From positions 1-64,000 of the forward strand of contig JADKCF010000001.1 in assembly GCA_016714765.1 (NCBI GenBank): DNA of 64,000 nt, in the 5' to 3' direction. The DNA comes from Saprospiraceae bacterium (GTDB lineage Bacteria > Bacteroidota > Bacteroidia > Chitinophagales > Saprospiraceae). Of this stretch, positions 10,547-19,470 are shown one piece after another. The notes under the pieces are model-generated. The model worked only from the letters and a program-made list of their open reading frames with translations, ran no database searches and was not told the origin of the DNA. The position numbers and the translations under genes are program-made. Each line of letters opens with the position of its first letter. The stretch's first letter is position 1.

Positions 10547-10960
10547 ATGAAAGTATTTCTTTATTTCAGCCTTATGATGACAGCTCTCTTTTCTACAGCT
10601 TTCATACAAGCAGACAAACCTGCAACTACAGAATATTGTATCAATGTCAATGGGATCAATCTTGATTTTACATTAATCAATCAGACAGGTTATGATATAG
10701 CCAGTATTTATGTGGCACCAACCGCCGAAAGAGAATGGGGTGAAGACATCATGGGCAAAGATTTGCTTTTAGATAATGAAAGTGTGGAGATAAGTTTTGA
10801 TGGCAGCGAAACTACCAGAAAGTGGGATATGTATGTCACATGGGAAGGTTATGAATCGGATGAAGACAGATTCTGGATAGGCCTGGACCTGAGTACAATT
10901 AGCGAAATTACACTCTATTATGATGCGAAGAGCGGAAAAACCTGGGCAGAAACTAAGTAA
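10547..10960 (+). CDS. Small secreted protein of unknown function
   Basis: A 137-residue protein with a signal peptide (MKVFLYFSLMMTALFSTAFIQA) and a compact beta-rich domain. The pattern DFTLINQTGYDIASIYVAP, then WGEDIMGKDLL, then an acidic stretch and WEGYESDEDRFWIGLDLS is one I associate with a small periplasmic family sometimes mislabelled as argininosuccinate lyase; it has no lyase features. It is expressed alone from a good promoter. Function unknown. Confidence 0.7.
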   Translation: MKVFLYFSLMMTALFSTAFIQADKPATTEYCINVNGINLDFTLINQTGYDIASIYVAPTAEREWGEDIMGKDLLLDNESVEISFDGSETTRKWDMYVTWEGYESDEDRFWIGLDLSTISEITLYYDAKSGKTWAETK

Positions 10961-11001
10961 TATCTAGTTTCCGTTACCGGTTTTTTTATCTAAAAATCAA
11001 G

Positions 11002-11059
11002 ATGTCGTTTAGTTTTTGCCGTTCCTTTATACTGAAGGATGACATAAATTAAACGACAT
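11002..11059. repeat. Inverted repeat between the secreted-protein gene and mutS
   Basis: ATGTCGTTTA (11002-11011) and TAAACGACAT (11050-11059) form a perfect 10-bp inverted repeat around 38 nt, followed by TTTTTATT. It could be a weak terminator or a protein-binding site. Confidence 0.45.
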
Positions 11060-11095
11060 TTTTATTGTATACCAGAACTATTTTATTTTGGCCGG

Positions 11096-11143
11096 TTTTT
11101 TTTTTTTTTTTTTAGTATCTTCACTGACATTTCCATACTTTTG
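11096..11143 (+). promoter_or_regulatory. Poly-T tract and probable promoter of mutS
   Basis: Eighteen consecutive T (11096-11113) run directly into the position expected for the -33 box. TACTTTTG at 11136-11143 matches the TAnnTTTG -7 element with about 20 nt between. Transcription would start near 11150. Changes in tract length would alter the -33 region. Confidence 0.5.
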
Positions 11144-11175
11144 CTTTTTATTGATAAACCTGAGAATAGAATATT

Positions 11176-13827
11176 TTGGCCAAACATACAGTTACATCCG
11201 TAGATGAAATGAGCAAAGTTACCCCGCTCATGGCCCAGTATTTTAAACTGAAGTCAAAACATCCGGATGCTATTTTGCTCTATCGGGTGGGAGATTTTTA
11301 CGAAACCTTTGCTGAGGACGCTATCAAAGTTGCTGACATTCTCGGAATCGTACTGACTAAAAGAAATAATGGGGGCAATGATATAGAGCTGGCCGGCTTT
11401 CCTTACCATTCATTGGATGTCTATTTGCCCAAGCTTGTAAGGGCAGGATATAGAGTCGCTATCTGCGAGCAACTCGAAAAACCAAGTAAAGAAAAAAAAA
11501 TTGTTGACAGAGGCGTGACAGATGTGGTGACACCGGGAGTGACTATCGATGATACCATCCTGGACCGCAAAACCAACAACTATCTTGCTTCAGTGCATTT
11601 TACTCCTCGCAATGAGCTGGGAGTGGCATTTTTAGATATTTCTACCGGAGAGTTTATGGTGAGTGAAGGCAATGCCGCCACCATCGAAAAACTGATAGAT
11701 GGTTTCCAGCCTTCAGAAATTATTTTTTCAAAAGCTTATTCCAAAGATTATCATCGAATTTTTGGAGACCGATACTATTATTATGCTATCGAAGAGTGGG
11801 TATTTATGCAAGATTATACCAGAGAAAAATTGCTGGACAAATTTGCAGTAACCAATCTAAAGGGATTCGGTATCGAAGAGCTCTCGCAGGCACAGATAGC
11901 CGCAGGGTCTATACTCCATTATCTGTCTTCTACCCAAAATGACAAAACAGCACATATTTCCGCTATCACCCGTATACAATCAGATAATTATGTATGGCTG
12001 GACAGATTTACGGTGCGAAACCTGGAGCTGATACGGAGCTCACATGAGACAGGGAGTTCGCTGGCCCAGGTCATGGATAAGACAGTCACACCGATGGGTG
12101 CTCGACTGCTGAGAAACTGGATACTGCTGCCATTGCTCAATATTGACAAGATCAATGCAAGACTGGACATGGTGAGTTATTTTGTTGAAAAATATTTTGA
12201 ACACGACTCTCTTACCGGCATACTCAGACAGGTAGGTGATATAGAACGTATTGCTTCTAAGCTAGCGATGGAAAAAATATCGCCACGAGAGCTGGTTCAG
12301 CTCAAAAAATCTCTGGGGTTGCTGCCTGAAATCATGGAGCTGCTGAAGGCGAGCGAAAACGAAGCATTGATCATTGTGGCAGACAAACTTATTCTTTGTC
12401 AAAAACTCAGAGAAGAAATCACATTGACGCTCTCTGATGACCCGCCCGCACTCCTGGCCAAAGGAAATGTCATCAAGGATGGATGTAATAATGAGCTGGA
12501 TGATCTGCGCAATGTTATACGAAACAGTAAGGAACTCCTTCTGGAAATTCAGAATACCGAGGCTGAAAAAACCGGTATTTCCAGCCTGAAAATTGGGTTT
12601 AACAATGTTTTTGGATACTACCTGGAGGTCACTAATAAGTATAAAGACCATGACCGCATTCCTGACTCCTGGGTCAGAAAGCAGACACTAGCCAATGCCG
12701 AAAGGTACATTTCTGAAGATCTCAAAAAGCTTGAAACCAAGATCTTGACGGCTGAGGAAAGAATCTCCGAAATAGAGGAGCGCATCTATCACGATCTCGT
12801 TTTGATGGCCTCAGGATATCTGGATGCCATTCAGCAAAACGCCAGGAATATAGCGGTGTTGGATTGTATCCTGTCTTTTGCGGCAGTAGCAGTAAAATTT
12901 AATTATTGCAGACCTGAAGTGGATGAAAGCTATCAGATACATCTGCAGGAAGCAAGACATCCTGTGATCGAAAGACAGTTGGCATTAGGACAGGCATATG
13001 TGCCTAATGATATCCTGCTGGATAACGAAGATACTCAAATCATGATGATCACCGGTCCCAATATGTCAGGAAAGTCGGCTGTCCTGCGTCAGACGGCACT
13101 GATAACACTGATGGCACAGATGGGATCTTTTGTCCCGGCAAGTGTAGCCAGAGTGGGACTTATAGATAAAATATTTACCAGAGTTGGAGCCAGCGACAAT
13201 ATTTCAAGCGGCGAATCCACTTTTATGCTCGAGATGAATGAAACAGCCAGTATCATGAACAATATCTCAAAAAGAAGTCTGATTTTGTTGGATGAGATAG
13301 GGCGGGGTACCTCTACCTATGATGGAATTTCTATCGCCTGGTCTCTTGCAGAGTTTCTCCACAACGGTAAAATCAGACCGAAGACTCTTTTTGCAACTCA
13401 CTACCATGAACTCAATGAACTGGCAGAGAAATATCCTCATATAAAAAATTATAATGTTGCGACTAAAGAAATAGGCAACAAGGTCATTTTTTTACGAAAA
13501 CTCGAAGAAGGTGGTTGCGAACATAGTTTCGGTATACACGTGGCAGCTATGGCAGGTATGCCCAGAGAAATCATTTCAAGAGCCTTGGAAATCCTTGAAG
13601 ACCTGGAAAAAAAGACAATAGAGGGGCACGAAACCAACCAAAAAACGGAGACTCGCCAAAATGCCAAAAACATAGTACCTAATCAATTCCAGCTTAGCCT
13701 TTTTGAAACAGCAGACCCTATCGCCGGTCAGCTCAGACAAAATATCAAAACATTGGATCTGAATACGATGACGCCAATAGAATGTATGCTAAAACTGCAC
13801 GAACTAAAAAAAATGCTCGATACTTAA
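11176..13827 (+). CDS. mutS: DNA mismatch repair protein MutS
   Basis: Recognises base mismatches and small loops and starts repair. All MutS landmarks are present: mismatch-reading motif GDFYETF near the N-terminus, Walker A GPNMSGKS (about residue 627), SGESTFMLEM, Walker B LLDEIGRGTSTYDG (about 704) and FATHYHEL (about 739), plus the C-terminal helix region. The 883-residue length is normal. The start is uncertain: a TTG at 11176 (MAKHTVTS) or an ATG at 11209 (MSKVTPLMAQYF); both leave the conserved TPLM segment intact. No mutL is nearby. Confidence 0.96.
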   Translation: MAKHTVTSVDEMSKVTPLMAQYFKLKSKHPDAILLYRVGDFYETFAEDAIKVADILGIVLTKRNNGGNDIELAGFPYHSLDVYLPKLVRAGYRVAICEQLEKPSKEKKIVDRGVTDVVTPGVTIDDTILDRKTNNYLASVHFTPRNELGVAFLDISTGEFMVSEGNAATIEKLIDGFQPSEIIFSKAYSKDYHRIFGDRYYYYAIEEWVFMQDYTREKLLDKFAVTNLKGFGIEELSQAQIAAGSILHYLSSTQNDKTAHISAITRIQSDNYVWLDRFTVRNLELIRSSHETGSSLAQVMDKTVTPMGARLLRNWILLPLLNIDKINARLDMVSYFVEKYFEHDSLTGILRQVGDIERIASKLAMEKISPRELVQLKKSLGLLPEIMELLKASENEALIIVADKLILCQKLREEITLTLSDDPPALLAKGNVIKDGCNNELDDLRNVIRNSKELLLEIQNTEAEKTGISSLKIGFNNVFGYYLEVTNKYKDHDRIPDSWVRKQTLANAERYISEDLKKLETKILTAEERISEIEERIYHDLVLMASGYLDAIQQNARNIAVLDCILSFAAVAVKFNYCRPEVDESYQIHLQEARHPVIERQLALGQAYVPNDILLDNEDTQIMMITGPNMSGKSAVLRQTALITLMAQMGSFVPASVARVGLIDKIFTRVGASDNISSGESTFMLEMNETASIMNNISKRSLILLDEIGRGTSTYDGISIAWSLAEFLHNGKIRPKTLFATHYHELNELAEKYPHIKNYNVATKEIGNKVIFLRKLEEGGCEHSFGIHVAAMAGMPREIISRALEILEDLEKKTIEGHETNQKTETRQNAKNIVPNQFQLSLFETADPIAGQLRQNIKTLDLNTMTPIECMLKLHELKKMLDT

Positions 13828-14046
13828 TAAAACCTGACTTCGCATACCATCTTCAAATGTTAGAGCCTATAAGCTTTTGCATCAGATCACTCTTTGTTGA
13901 AAATAATTACTAAAATCTGGTTTTTTTATCTTATTTTACGCTACTTTATCGTAATTTTATGTCATAAATGTATATTATCACCGTTATAAAATGAAAGGGG
14001 GATAAAAGAAAATAAATTTGTTTCAATATTAAATTTTAATAAACAG

Positions 14047-15501
14047 ATGAACACTAAAATCTATTTTGCACTACTTACTATGCTTGTAGTTATGTCATGT
14101 GCACGTAACCCTGTGACGGGTAAAAAAGAACTTTCACTGATGTCTGAAAGTCAGGAAATCGCCATGGGTAAAGACAATGATCCGGCTATCGTAGCTCAGT
14201 TTGGATTGTATGAAAATCCCACCTTACAGGCTTTTATTACTGCTAAAGGTAAGGAAATGGCTGCTATTTCTCACAGACCCAACTTGCCATACGAATTTAA
14301 AATATTAGACTCTCCTATAGTCAATGCCTTTGCAGTACCTGGAGGTTATGTGTATTTTACACGCGGAATCATGGGACATTTCAATAATGAAGCCGAATTT
14401 ACAGGTGTGCTGGGCCATGAAATAGGGCATATCACAGCCAAACATGCTGCCAGACAACAAAGAGATCAGATTTTGGCACAAATTGGTCTGATGGGAGGTA
14501 TGATTTTTTCTGAGCAGTTTCGAAAATTTGCTGATGTAGCTCAGCAAGGTATGGGACTTTTGTTTTTGAAGTTCAGCAGAGACCATGAGTCTGAATCAGA
14601 CAAACTTGGTGTCGAGTATAGTACAAAAATAGGATATGATGCACACCAGATGGCAGGGTTCTTTAATACGCTGAAGAAGTTAAGTGGCGAAGGTGGTGCT
14701 ATTCCTACTTTCCTTTCTACCCACCCGGACCCGGGAGACAGATACAATAAAGTCAACATGATGGCAACCGATATTCAAAAGAATATGGATCCTGCGACAT
14801 TGAAGATCAACAGGAACAATTATCTAAGAATGATCGACGGCATCATACATGGTGAAGACCCAAAGCAAGGTTATGCAGAAAATAATGTGTTTTATCATCC
14901 GGAACTGAAATTCCAGTTTAATATACCGACTGCGTGGAAACTTGTCAATTCGCCTGCCCAGATCCAGATGGCACCGGCAGATGGAAAAGCCCTCATGATG
15001 ATGGACCTCGCTCAGGGTGCTGACCTGAACACAGCAAAAAATGCCGTCATACAGGAAAATAAGCTCAATGTACTGGAGTCAACCAATACTACTGTCAATG
15101 GTCTTCCGGCTATAGCGATGTTATCGGAGGTAGTACAGGAGGCTCAACAGGGACAACAGGCTTCTCCACCACTAAAAGTATTAACTTATCTGATTGAATA
15201 CAATAAATTGATTTATAAGTTTCATGGATTAAGTGCCAGCACTGACTTCAATAATTACTTTACAAACTTTCAGGCAACAATGAAAAGCTTTAAGGTGCTC
15301 ACAGATCAGGCAAAGATCAATAAAAAACCCACGCTAATAAAAATTGTGGAAACCAATAAAAGTGCCACCCTACAACAAATCTTGAATGATTATAGCATGC
15401 CTTCAGCCAAACATGCAGAATTGGCCATTCTTAATGGGTTGGAACTCAATACTATGGTTGAAAGTGGCACATTGGTGAAAGTTTTTGGTGGGCAGTATTA
15501 A
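14047..15501 (+). CDS. M48-family metalloprotease lipoprotein
   Basis: A 484-residue cell-envelope protease. The N-terminus is a lipoprotein signal (LLTMLVVMSCAR, lipobox Cys at residue 18). The M48 catalytic site is HEIGH (His124, Glu125, His128), with the third zinc ligand at Glu183 in DHESESDKLG. The conserved STHPDPGDR segment follows. The C-terminal 200 residues carry a second beta domain and a LysM-like tail (TLQQILNDYSMP), fitting BepA/YfgC-like quality control of outer-membrane proteins. TAAATTTG at 14013-14020 resembles a -7 element. Confidence 0.9.
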   Translation: MNTKIYFALLTMLVVMSCARNPVTGKKELSLMSESQEIAMGKDNDPAIVAQFGLYENPTLQAFITAKGKEMAAISHRPNLPYEFKILDSPIVNAFAVPGGYVYFTRGIMGHFNNEAEFTGVLGHEIGHITAKHAARQQRDQILAQIGLMGGMIFSEQFRKFADVAQQGMGLLFLKFSRDHESESDKLGVEYSTKIGYDAHQMAGFFNTLKKLSGEGGAIPTFLSTHPDPGDRYNKVNMMATDIQKNMDPATLKINRNNYLRMIDGIIHGEDPKQGYAENNVFYHPELKFQFNIPTAWKLVNSPAQIQMAPADGKALMMMDLAQGADLNTAKNAVIQENKLNVLESTNTTVNGLPAIAMLSEVVQEAQQGQQASPPLKVLTYLIEYNKLIYKFHGLSASTDFNNYFTNFQATMKSFKVLTDQAKINKKPTLIKIVETNKSATLQQILNDYSMPSAKHAELAILNGLELNTMVESGTLVKVFGGQY

Positions 15502-15530
15502 TTTTTTTACAAAAAAATTGATTAAAAAAG

Positions 15531-15563
15531 TTTGGACAAGTAAAAATTAAGGTTGTATATTTG
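15531..15563 (+). promoter_or_regulatory. Promoter of the tRNA-Gly/tRNA-Leu pair
   Basis: TTTG at 15531-15534 and TATATTTG at 15556-15563, 21 nt apart, match the Bacteroidota promoter consensus. Predicted transcription starts about 28 nt before tRNA-Gly. Confidence 0.75.
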
Positions 15564-15598
15564 CGTCGCTTTTGGAAAAGTCCACTATTAAAGCAATT

Positions 15599-15674
<76 letters not shown>

Positions 15675-15706
15675 CCTTTTTTTATAAGTTTTATTTTAAG
15701 TCTAAT

Positions 15707-15791
15707 GCCCGGGTGGTGGAACTGGTAGACACGCAGGACTTAAAATCCTGTGGCCATTACGGCCGTGCCGGTTCGATTCCGGCTCCGGGTA
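15707..15791 (+). tRNA. tRNA-Leu (anticodon TAA)
   Basis: A class II tRNA with a long variable arm. Acceptor GCCCGGG pairs with TCCGGGT (two G-U), the anticodon loop CTTAAAA sits on stem CAGGA/TCCTG, and the T-arm is GCCGG TTCGATT CCGGC. The 3' CCA is not encoded. It lies 32 nt after tRNA-Gly, so the two are probably co-transcribed. Confidence 0.96.
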
Positions 15792-16108
15792 CACTTAAAA
15801 TTTTTTTTATCCAGCTCATCGAGTTTTTCCTCTCCTGTTGATTGCATTCCATTTTCACTATTCAGTGCAAAGATGTTTGTAGTTAAAAAAATACCTTCTA
15901 TTTCTATAATAAGTCTTTTAGGTCAGACTATATTAGGTTAAATGATTCATACAATAAACGTCATAGCGACAGTGGAATTGATATGTATTGTTTTTTGAAT
16001 GAGTTTTGTCTATAACTTTAATTCATTTGTCGATATGAAAAAATATATGGAACTAATTACTATCTTTTGCAGTTTTTAAAACATAATTTTTAACTAAAAC
16101 TAAAATCA
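15792..16108. other. Intergenic region after the tRNA pair
   Basis: No gene is supported. A short open stretch ending at about 15941 reads like the end of a T9SS sorting domain (ISIISLLGQTILG), possibly a relic or chance. TATCTTTTG at 16061-16069 resembles a -7 element for the next gene but has one extra T. Confidence 0.5.
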
Positions 16109-16729
16109 ATGAAGTCCTTCGTCCTATTTGGTCTTTTATTTTGTGTATGCTGTAAAGATACTGGGCCTCATCCATCAGATCTGGTGGGAAAATATAATGT
16201 CAGCATAAAGCTTAAAGAAGATGTTATCAATAAAGATAAAATTAAAGAGTCTGTCGACGATGCGGTAAAAGATGCTCAGGCTGAACTTTCGAAAGCAAAA
16301 GAAGAATTGTCCAAAGAAATGGACTTCAGTCATATCGACACTACCACAATGGAAGGTAAAATAGAATATGCTGCTAAAAAATTTGGATCATCTATGGCAG
16401 AAATTGGGATTGGCCTGGGTGAAAAGAGTAACGAGATGGGAAGTTTGTTTTCAGATTTGGCAGGACAAGGTGTGGGATTGGGAGCAAGTCTGCTGAATAA
16501 CATAAAAATAATCTTGGAACTTCAGGCAGATGGCGATATAAAGGCCAAAGGCTCCCTGATTAGTCTTGGTCTTAGTGATGCCACCTGGGAAGTCAAGGGC
16601 GACGATTTTCTTTTAAAAACACGAGAAACGGATACACCGGATGTCTTTCACATTATAGAAAGGTCATCCAAAGGATTTACGCTGGAGAAAGACAAATTGG
16701 TTATTGAGTTTGTAAAGGTCCAAGAGTAA
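16109..16729 (+). CDS. Putative lipoprotein with coiled-coil segment, unknown function
   Basis: A 206-residue protein with a lipoprotein-type N-terminus (FGLLFCVCCKD). It has a charged helical segment (about residues 35-75; DAVKDAQAELSKAKEELSKEM), a glycine-rich amphipathic stretch (about 90-130; GIGLGEKSNEMGSLFSDLAGQG) and a small C-terminal beta region. I do not recognise the family. Its 3' 60% is duplicated, with damage, at 21443-21788. That identifies this locus as the left border of an inserted island. Confidence 0.65.
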   Translation: MKSFVLFGLLFCVCCKDTGPHPSDLVGKYNVSIKLKEDVINKDKIKESVDDAVKDAQAELSKAKEELSKEMDFSHIDTTTMEGKIEYAAKKFGSSMAEIGIGLGEKSNEMGSLFSDLAGQGVGLGASLLNNIKIILELQADGDIKAKGSLISLGLSDATWEVKGDDFLLKTRETDTPDVFHIIERSSKGFTLEKDKLVIEFVKVQE

Positions 16730-16770
16730 ACAGATTTTATTTTCCTTCTTCAAACAGACTATCTAGGAAT
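16386..16770 (+). repeat. Left copy of the ~385-bp direct duplication bracketing the island
   Basis: This stretch covers the 3' part of the lipoprotein gene plus about 40 bp beyond its stop. It is repeated nearly identically and in the same orientation at 21443-21829. The last ~35 bp correspond to the 3' end of the DinB gene located after the right copy, so the ancestral order was lipoprotein gene then convergent DinB gene. Confidence 0.9.
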
Positions 16771-16802
16771 TATCCAAGTATTGCAGTGTTTTAATTAAAT
16801 AC

Positions 16803-16988
16803 AGTTTTGGGAGTGAACGGTGCCTTTGCAATCACATTTTTTGAGCCTAGACATTTTGTTTACTTTTGTGGCGATGACAAAAGTAAAAGCCTAGCCGGCT
16901 CGAGGCGACAATTAACTAAATCTACACAATTAAAAATCAAAGTATCCCAATTACCAAATAAGCAAAATGTGTAATAATGAATAGCAGG
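16803..16988 (+). repeat. Repeat family A, copy 1 (full length)
   Basis: About 186 bp, nearly identical to 18999-19181. It holds a perfect 11-bp hairpin, TTTACTTTTGT (16859-16869) and ACAAAAGTAAA (16877-16887) around GGCGATG. Next comes an imperfect palindrome around AGCCGGCT, then an A/T-rich tail ending AATAGCAGG. No transposase is encoded, so it resembles a non-autonomous REP/MITE-like element. Confidence 0.85.
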
Positions 16989-17130
16989 TACAATCCTTCT
17001 TACCTAAATTATTAAAACAGGACTCATAAATATCTGCTAAAGCAGCAGGTCTCAACAAGTGATAGAATGTTAAAAATCAATCTAAATGCATGCCGCCTTT
17101 GAGCCTGCGACAAGTAAAAAGAGCATAACA

Positions 17131-17203
17131 CCTAGCAGCCGTTTTAAATAAATACACAAGTTACAAAACTATTAGGCACGAGTTGCAAACTCGAGCCAGC
17201 AAG
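17131..17203 (+). repeat. Repeat family B, copy 1
   Basis: About 73 bp from CCTAGCAG to GCCAGCAAG, nearly identical to 19317-19387. It contains the hairpin CGAGT-TGCAA-ACTCG. Confidence 0.8.
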
Positions 17204-17321
17204 GGTTTACAAGCTTGGTTAAATCCACCAAATTCACAAAGGTCAATTCGTTGTATGAATCCTTAACTTTACAAGGTAACTCTATTCTATAACTGATATT
17301 CATATAATTCGTCAATTTTTA

Positions 17322-18135
17322 TTAAAACAATTTCTTGTACCAAGGTAAGGCATCTTTTTGAGCTTGTAAAGAATCTGATATATATTTTTCAAAAGTTGGT
17401 AAATCCTTCAAAAAATCAATTGTTTCATAAACAGGGAGTGGTGCATAAGGGATCAGTTCCTTTGGAACCAAAGGATGATCTACTCTCGTTTCAAATCCAA
17501 AGTAACTCGCTACCTTGGCTATTGATATGGTCTCATAATCCATCATTTTTAAATGAATCAAATGAAGGTCTGTGTGTTAATAATTTGATTGACCTCGTGA
17601 TATTTTTGTCAACCAAATCCAGATCTTTTTCTAAAATACCTCTCAATACTCCAGGAATGCCCGCAAATGATTTATCCTTTTTAAGCACGTGGTCTTCTAA
17701 TGTTTCAATGTGTTGAAGAGCTGCTGCATCATCCTTATTTTCAAGGGCTTTTATGGTATTGATAATATATATAGAAGGGTTAAATCCTCTGACATAATCT
17801 TGATATGGAAATTGCATAAAATTTTGTATCATTTCAGGATTATCTGAAAGAAAAGGTATCAAAATATCCATGAATATTATACCTCCATCTTTGTACATAA
17901 TGTCAGCATAATGGCGAAATAAAAATGCATTTATTTGTGTACTTTTGGATGCTGAAATTTTAAATGTGTATAAATCATGTTCTAAAAAATAGTTGTAGTA
18001 CCCAAAATTAATATAATTTCCTCTCAGGCCTCGTAATAAGGATTGAAAATTATTTTCATTAAAATCTGATTTGCTAAATACTTTAATCGAGTTCAAAATT
18101 GGTGTCTCTTGCCTAATATCTTGTTCCAAACTCAT
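17322..18135 (-). pseudogene. Immunity protein of a polymorphic toxin system (Imm49-like), frameshifted
   Basis: Two overlapping minus-strand frames (18135-17533 and 17561-17322) are one protein of about 270 residues. The shift is at the TG/AC dinucleotide run 17571-17577: restoring one AC unit joins IKLLTH to TDLHLIHLKMMDYE. The C-terminal block IAKVASYFGFETRVDHPLVPKELIPY resembles the Imm49 immunity family, though I cannot confirm this without a profile search. Its ATG overlaps, as ATGA, the reconstructed stop of the upstream toxin gene. That is the expected toxin-then-immunity order and suggests translational coupling. Whether the shift is real or a sequencing error is open. Confidence 0.6.
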
Positions 18136-18549
18136 TTTGCTAAATTTATTAGTATCAATTCCTTATTTCCAGTACTTGATGTCCCAACAATTTGATCTCT
18201 AAAAGTCACACCCGCCTTTGCATACATGCCATATTACTAATTAAATTCGACTCTAAGCCAAAGATAAAACTTCCTGCTTTTTCATAAATTCCTCTGCACA
18301 ATATTCAATCCAAGGTGTGCTCATCTGATATCCATAAGTTGCCCCAGTACTCATAGCAAAACCTCCACTTGATAGGTTTTGTTTTACTTCTACGATTACT
18401 AAGTCTCTAATATTTGGTGGTGTACCTCTGTACAGAATCAAATCTATACCATTATCGGCCGATTGATCATATGCATACTTTAAGGTATTCCAACCAAATT
18501 TCTGGAAAAAAAGTTGTGCCATTAGAGTGATAATTATTAATTTTTTCAT
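18132..18549 (-). pseudogene. Toxin tail of restriction-endonuclease fold (PD-(D/E)xK-like), frameshifted
   Basis: The intact frame (18549-18253, 98 residues) starts with a signal-like segment (MKKLIIITLMAQLFF). It then shows a nuclease-like core: NGIDLIL (Asp36), VIVEVKQN (Glu54-x-Lys56), and GYQMSTPWIEYCAEEF. The order D...ExK followed by a Q-M-S-x-x-W motif is typical of C-terminal nuclease domains of polymorphic toxins. After the first stop, two other frames continue plausibly (SFIFGLESNLISN, then MYAKAGVTFRDQIVG...LILINLAK). They end in a TGA overlapping the ATG of the immunity gene. So the original toxin gene probably ran to 18132 and is now broken twice. It looks detached from a larger carrier protein. 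Confidence 0.55.
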
Positions 18550-18593
18550 TTTATTTTTGATATAATATGTTCATTAATTTACTTAATTATATT

Positions 18594-18693
18594 CTAATCG
18601 AGGATGTAGATGACTTCATTTGAGTAGCCACCATCTTTATGGTTTGCGATTACCCTAAATTCTATGGGAGATAAGAAGTTTACGGATCCTTAT
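18594..18693 (-). pseudogene. 3' scar of an FN3-like domain protein
   Basis: About 32 codons ending in TAG at 18594-18596. The stretch FRVIANHKDGGYSNEVIYIL has the last-strand pattern of a fibronectin type III module. It is cut at its 5' side by repeat A copy 2 and lies just upstream of the toxin tail, so it may be the remnant of the toxin's carrier. Confidence 0.35.
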
Positions 18694-18694
18694 T

Positions 18695-18813
18695 GGCGAA
18701 GACAAAAGTAAAAGCCTAGCCGGCTCGAGGCGACAATTAACTAAATCTTCACAATTAAAAATCAAAGTATCCCAATTACCAAATAAGCAAAATGTGTAAT
18801 AATGAATAGCAGG
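18695..18813 (+). repeat. Repeat family A, copy 2 (5'-truncated)
   Basis: About 119 bp matching the 3' two thirds of copies 1 and 3. It retains only the right arm of the hairpin (ACAAAAGTAAA), so it is a truncated copy. Confidence 0.85.
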
Positions 18814-18998
18814 TCATCAATCACTTCTTGACCTAAATTATTAACTACATACTTTACATACACTTGATCTGCTACAAAGTATTTGCCAGCATGTGGCTCA
18901 AAAACAGTGATAGAGAACGAAGAAACGGAATTGCGTCTTTTGCCACATTACGTTGAGAGTTTAAAAACAATCTACTAATGGCAAAAGAAAAAGCATGT

Positions 18999-19181
18999 AG
19001 TTTCGGGAGTGAACGGTGCCTTTGCAATCACATTTTTTGAGCCTAGACTTTTTGTTTACTTTTGTGGCGATGACAAAAGTAAAAGCCTAGCCGGCTCGAG
19101 GCGACAATTAACTAAATCACAATTAAAAATCAAAGTATCCCAATTACCAAATAAGCAAAATGTGTATTAATGAATAGCAGG
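18999..19181 (+). repeat. Repeat family A, copy 3 (full length)
   Basis: About 183 bp, with the same 11-bp hairpin at 19055-19065 / 19073-19083. It differs from copy 1 by a few substitutions and a 4-nt deletion. Confidence 0.85.
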
Positions 19182-19316
19182 CAGAAACTTCTAAAGCTGC
19201 CAAAGCAAGGAGTCATATATATCCTTCACACATATCAATCAAGTTATTGAATATTAATCATCCATCCAAAAATCATGGCACAGCCATGACAGCACAAAGA
19301 CGTAGAAAATACTACG

Positions 19317-19387
19317 CCTAGCAGGGTTTTAAATAAATACACAAGTTACAAAACTATTAGGCACGAGTTGCAAACTCGAGCCAGCAA
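19317..19387 (+). repeat. Repeat family B, copy 2
   Basis: About 71 bp, nearly identical to 17131-17203, with the CGAGT-TGCAA-ACTCG hairpin. Confidence 0.8.
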
Positions 19388-19470
19388 GTGAACTCATTTA
19401 TTGTACAAAACCGTAACTTTAAGGTAAAGCAAGCTATACTGTTTATTAGTTTTATATCAAGATATACGGT

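Larger units (their letters stand above)
16730..17321. other. Non-coding region with dispersed repeats at the left edge of the island
   Basis: Holds the end of the left duplication, one copy of repeat family A (16803-16988) and one of family B (17131-17203). Between them I see no gene. Confidence 0.7.

Noticed and set aside
12262..12651. Long antisense frame inside mutS
   Set aside because: Shadow of the mutS reading frame; no start context or family pattern. The same holds for antisense frames within 767-1380, 28849-29337, 33354-34324, 48292-48735 and 50295-50938.
16803..19181. Possible CRISPR array
   Set aside because: The repeats are ~185 bp, irregularly spaced and separated by genes; no short regular repeat/spacer pattern or cas genes.
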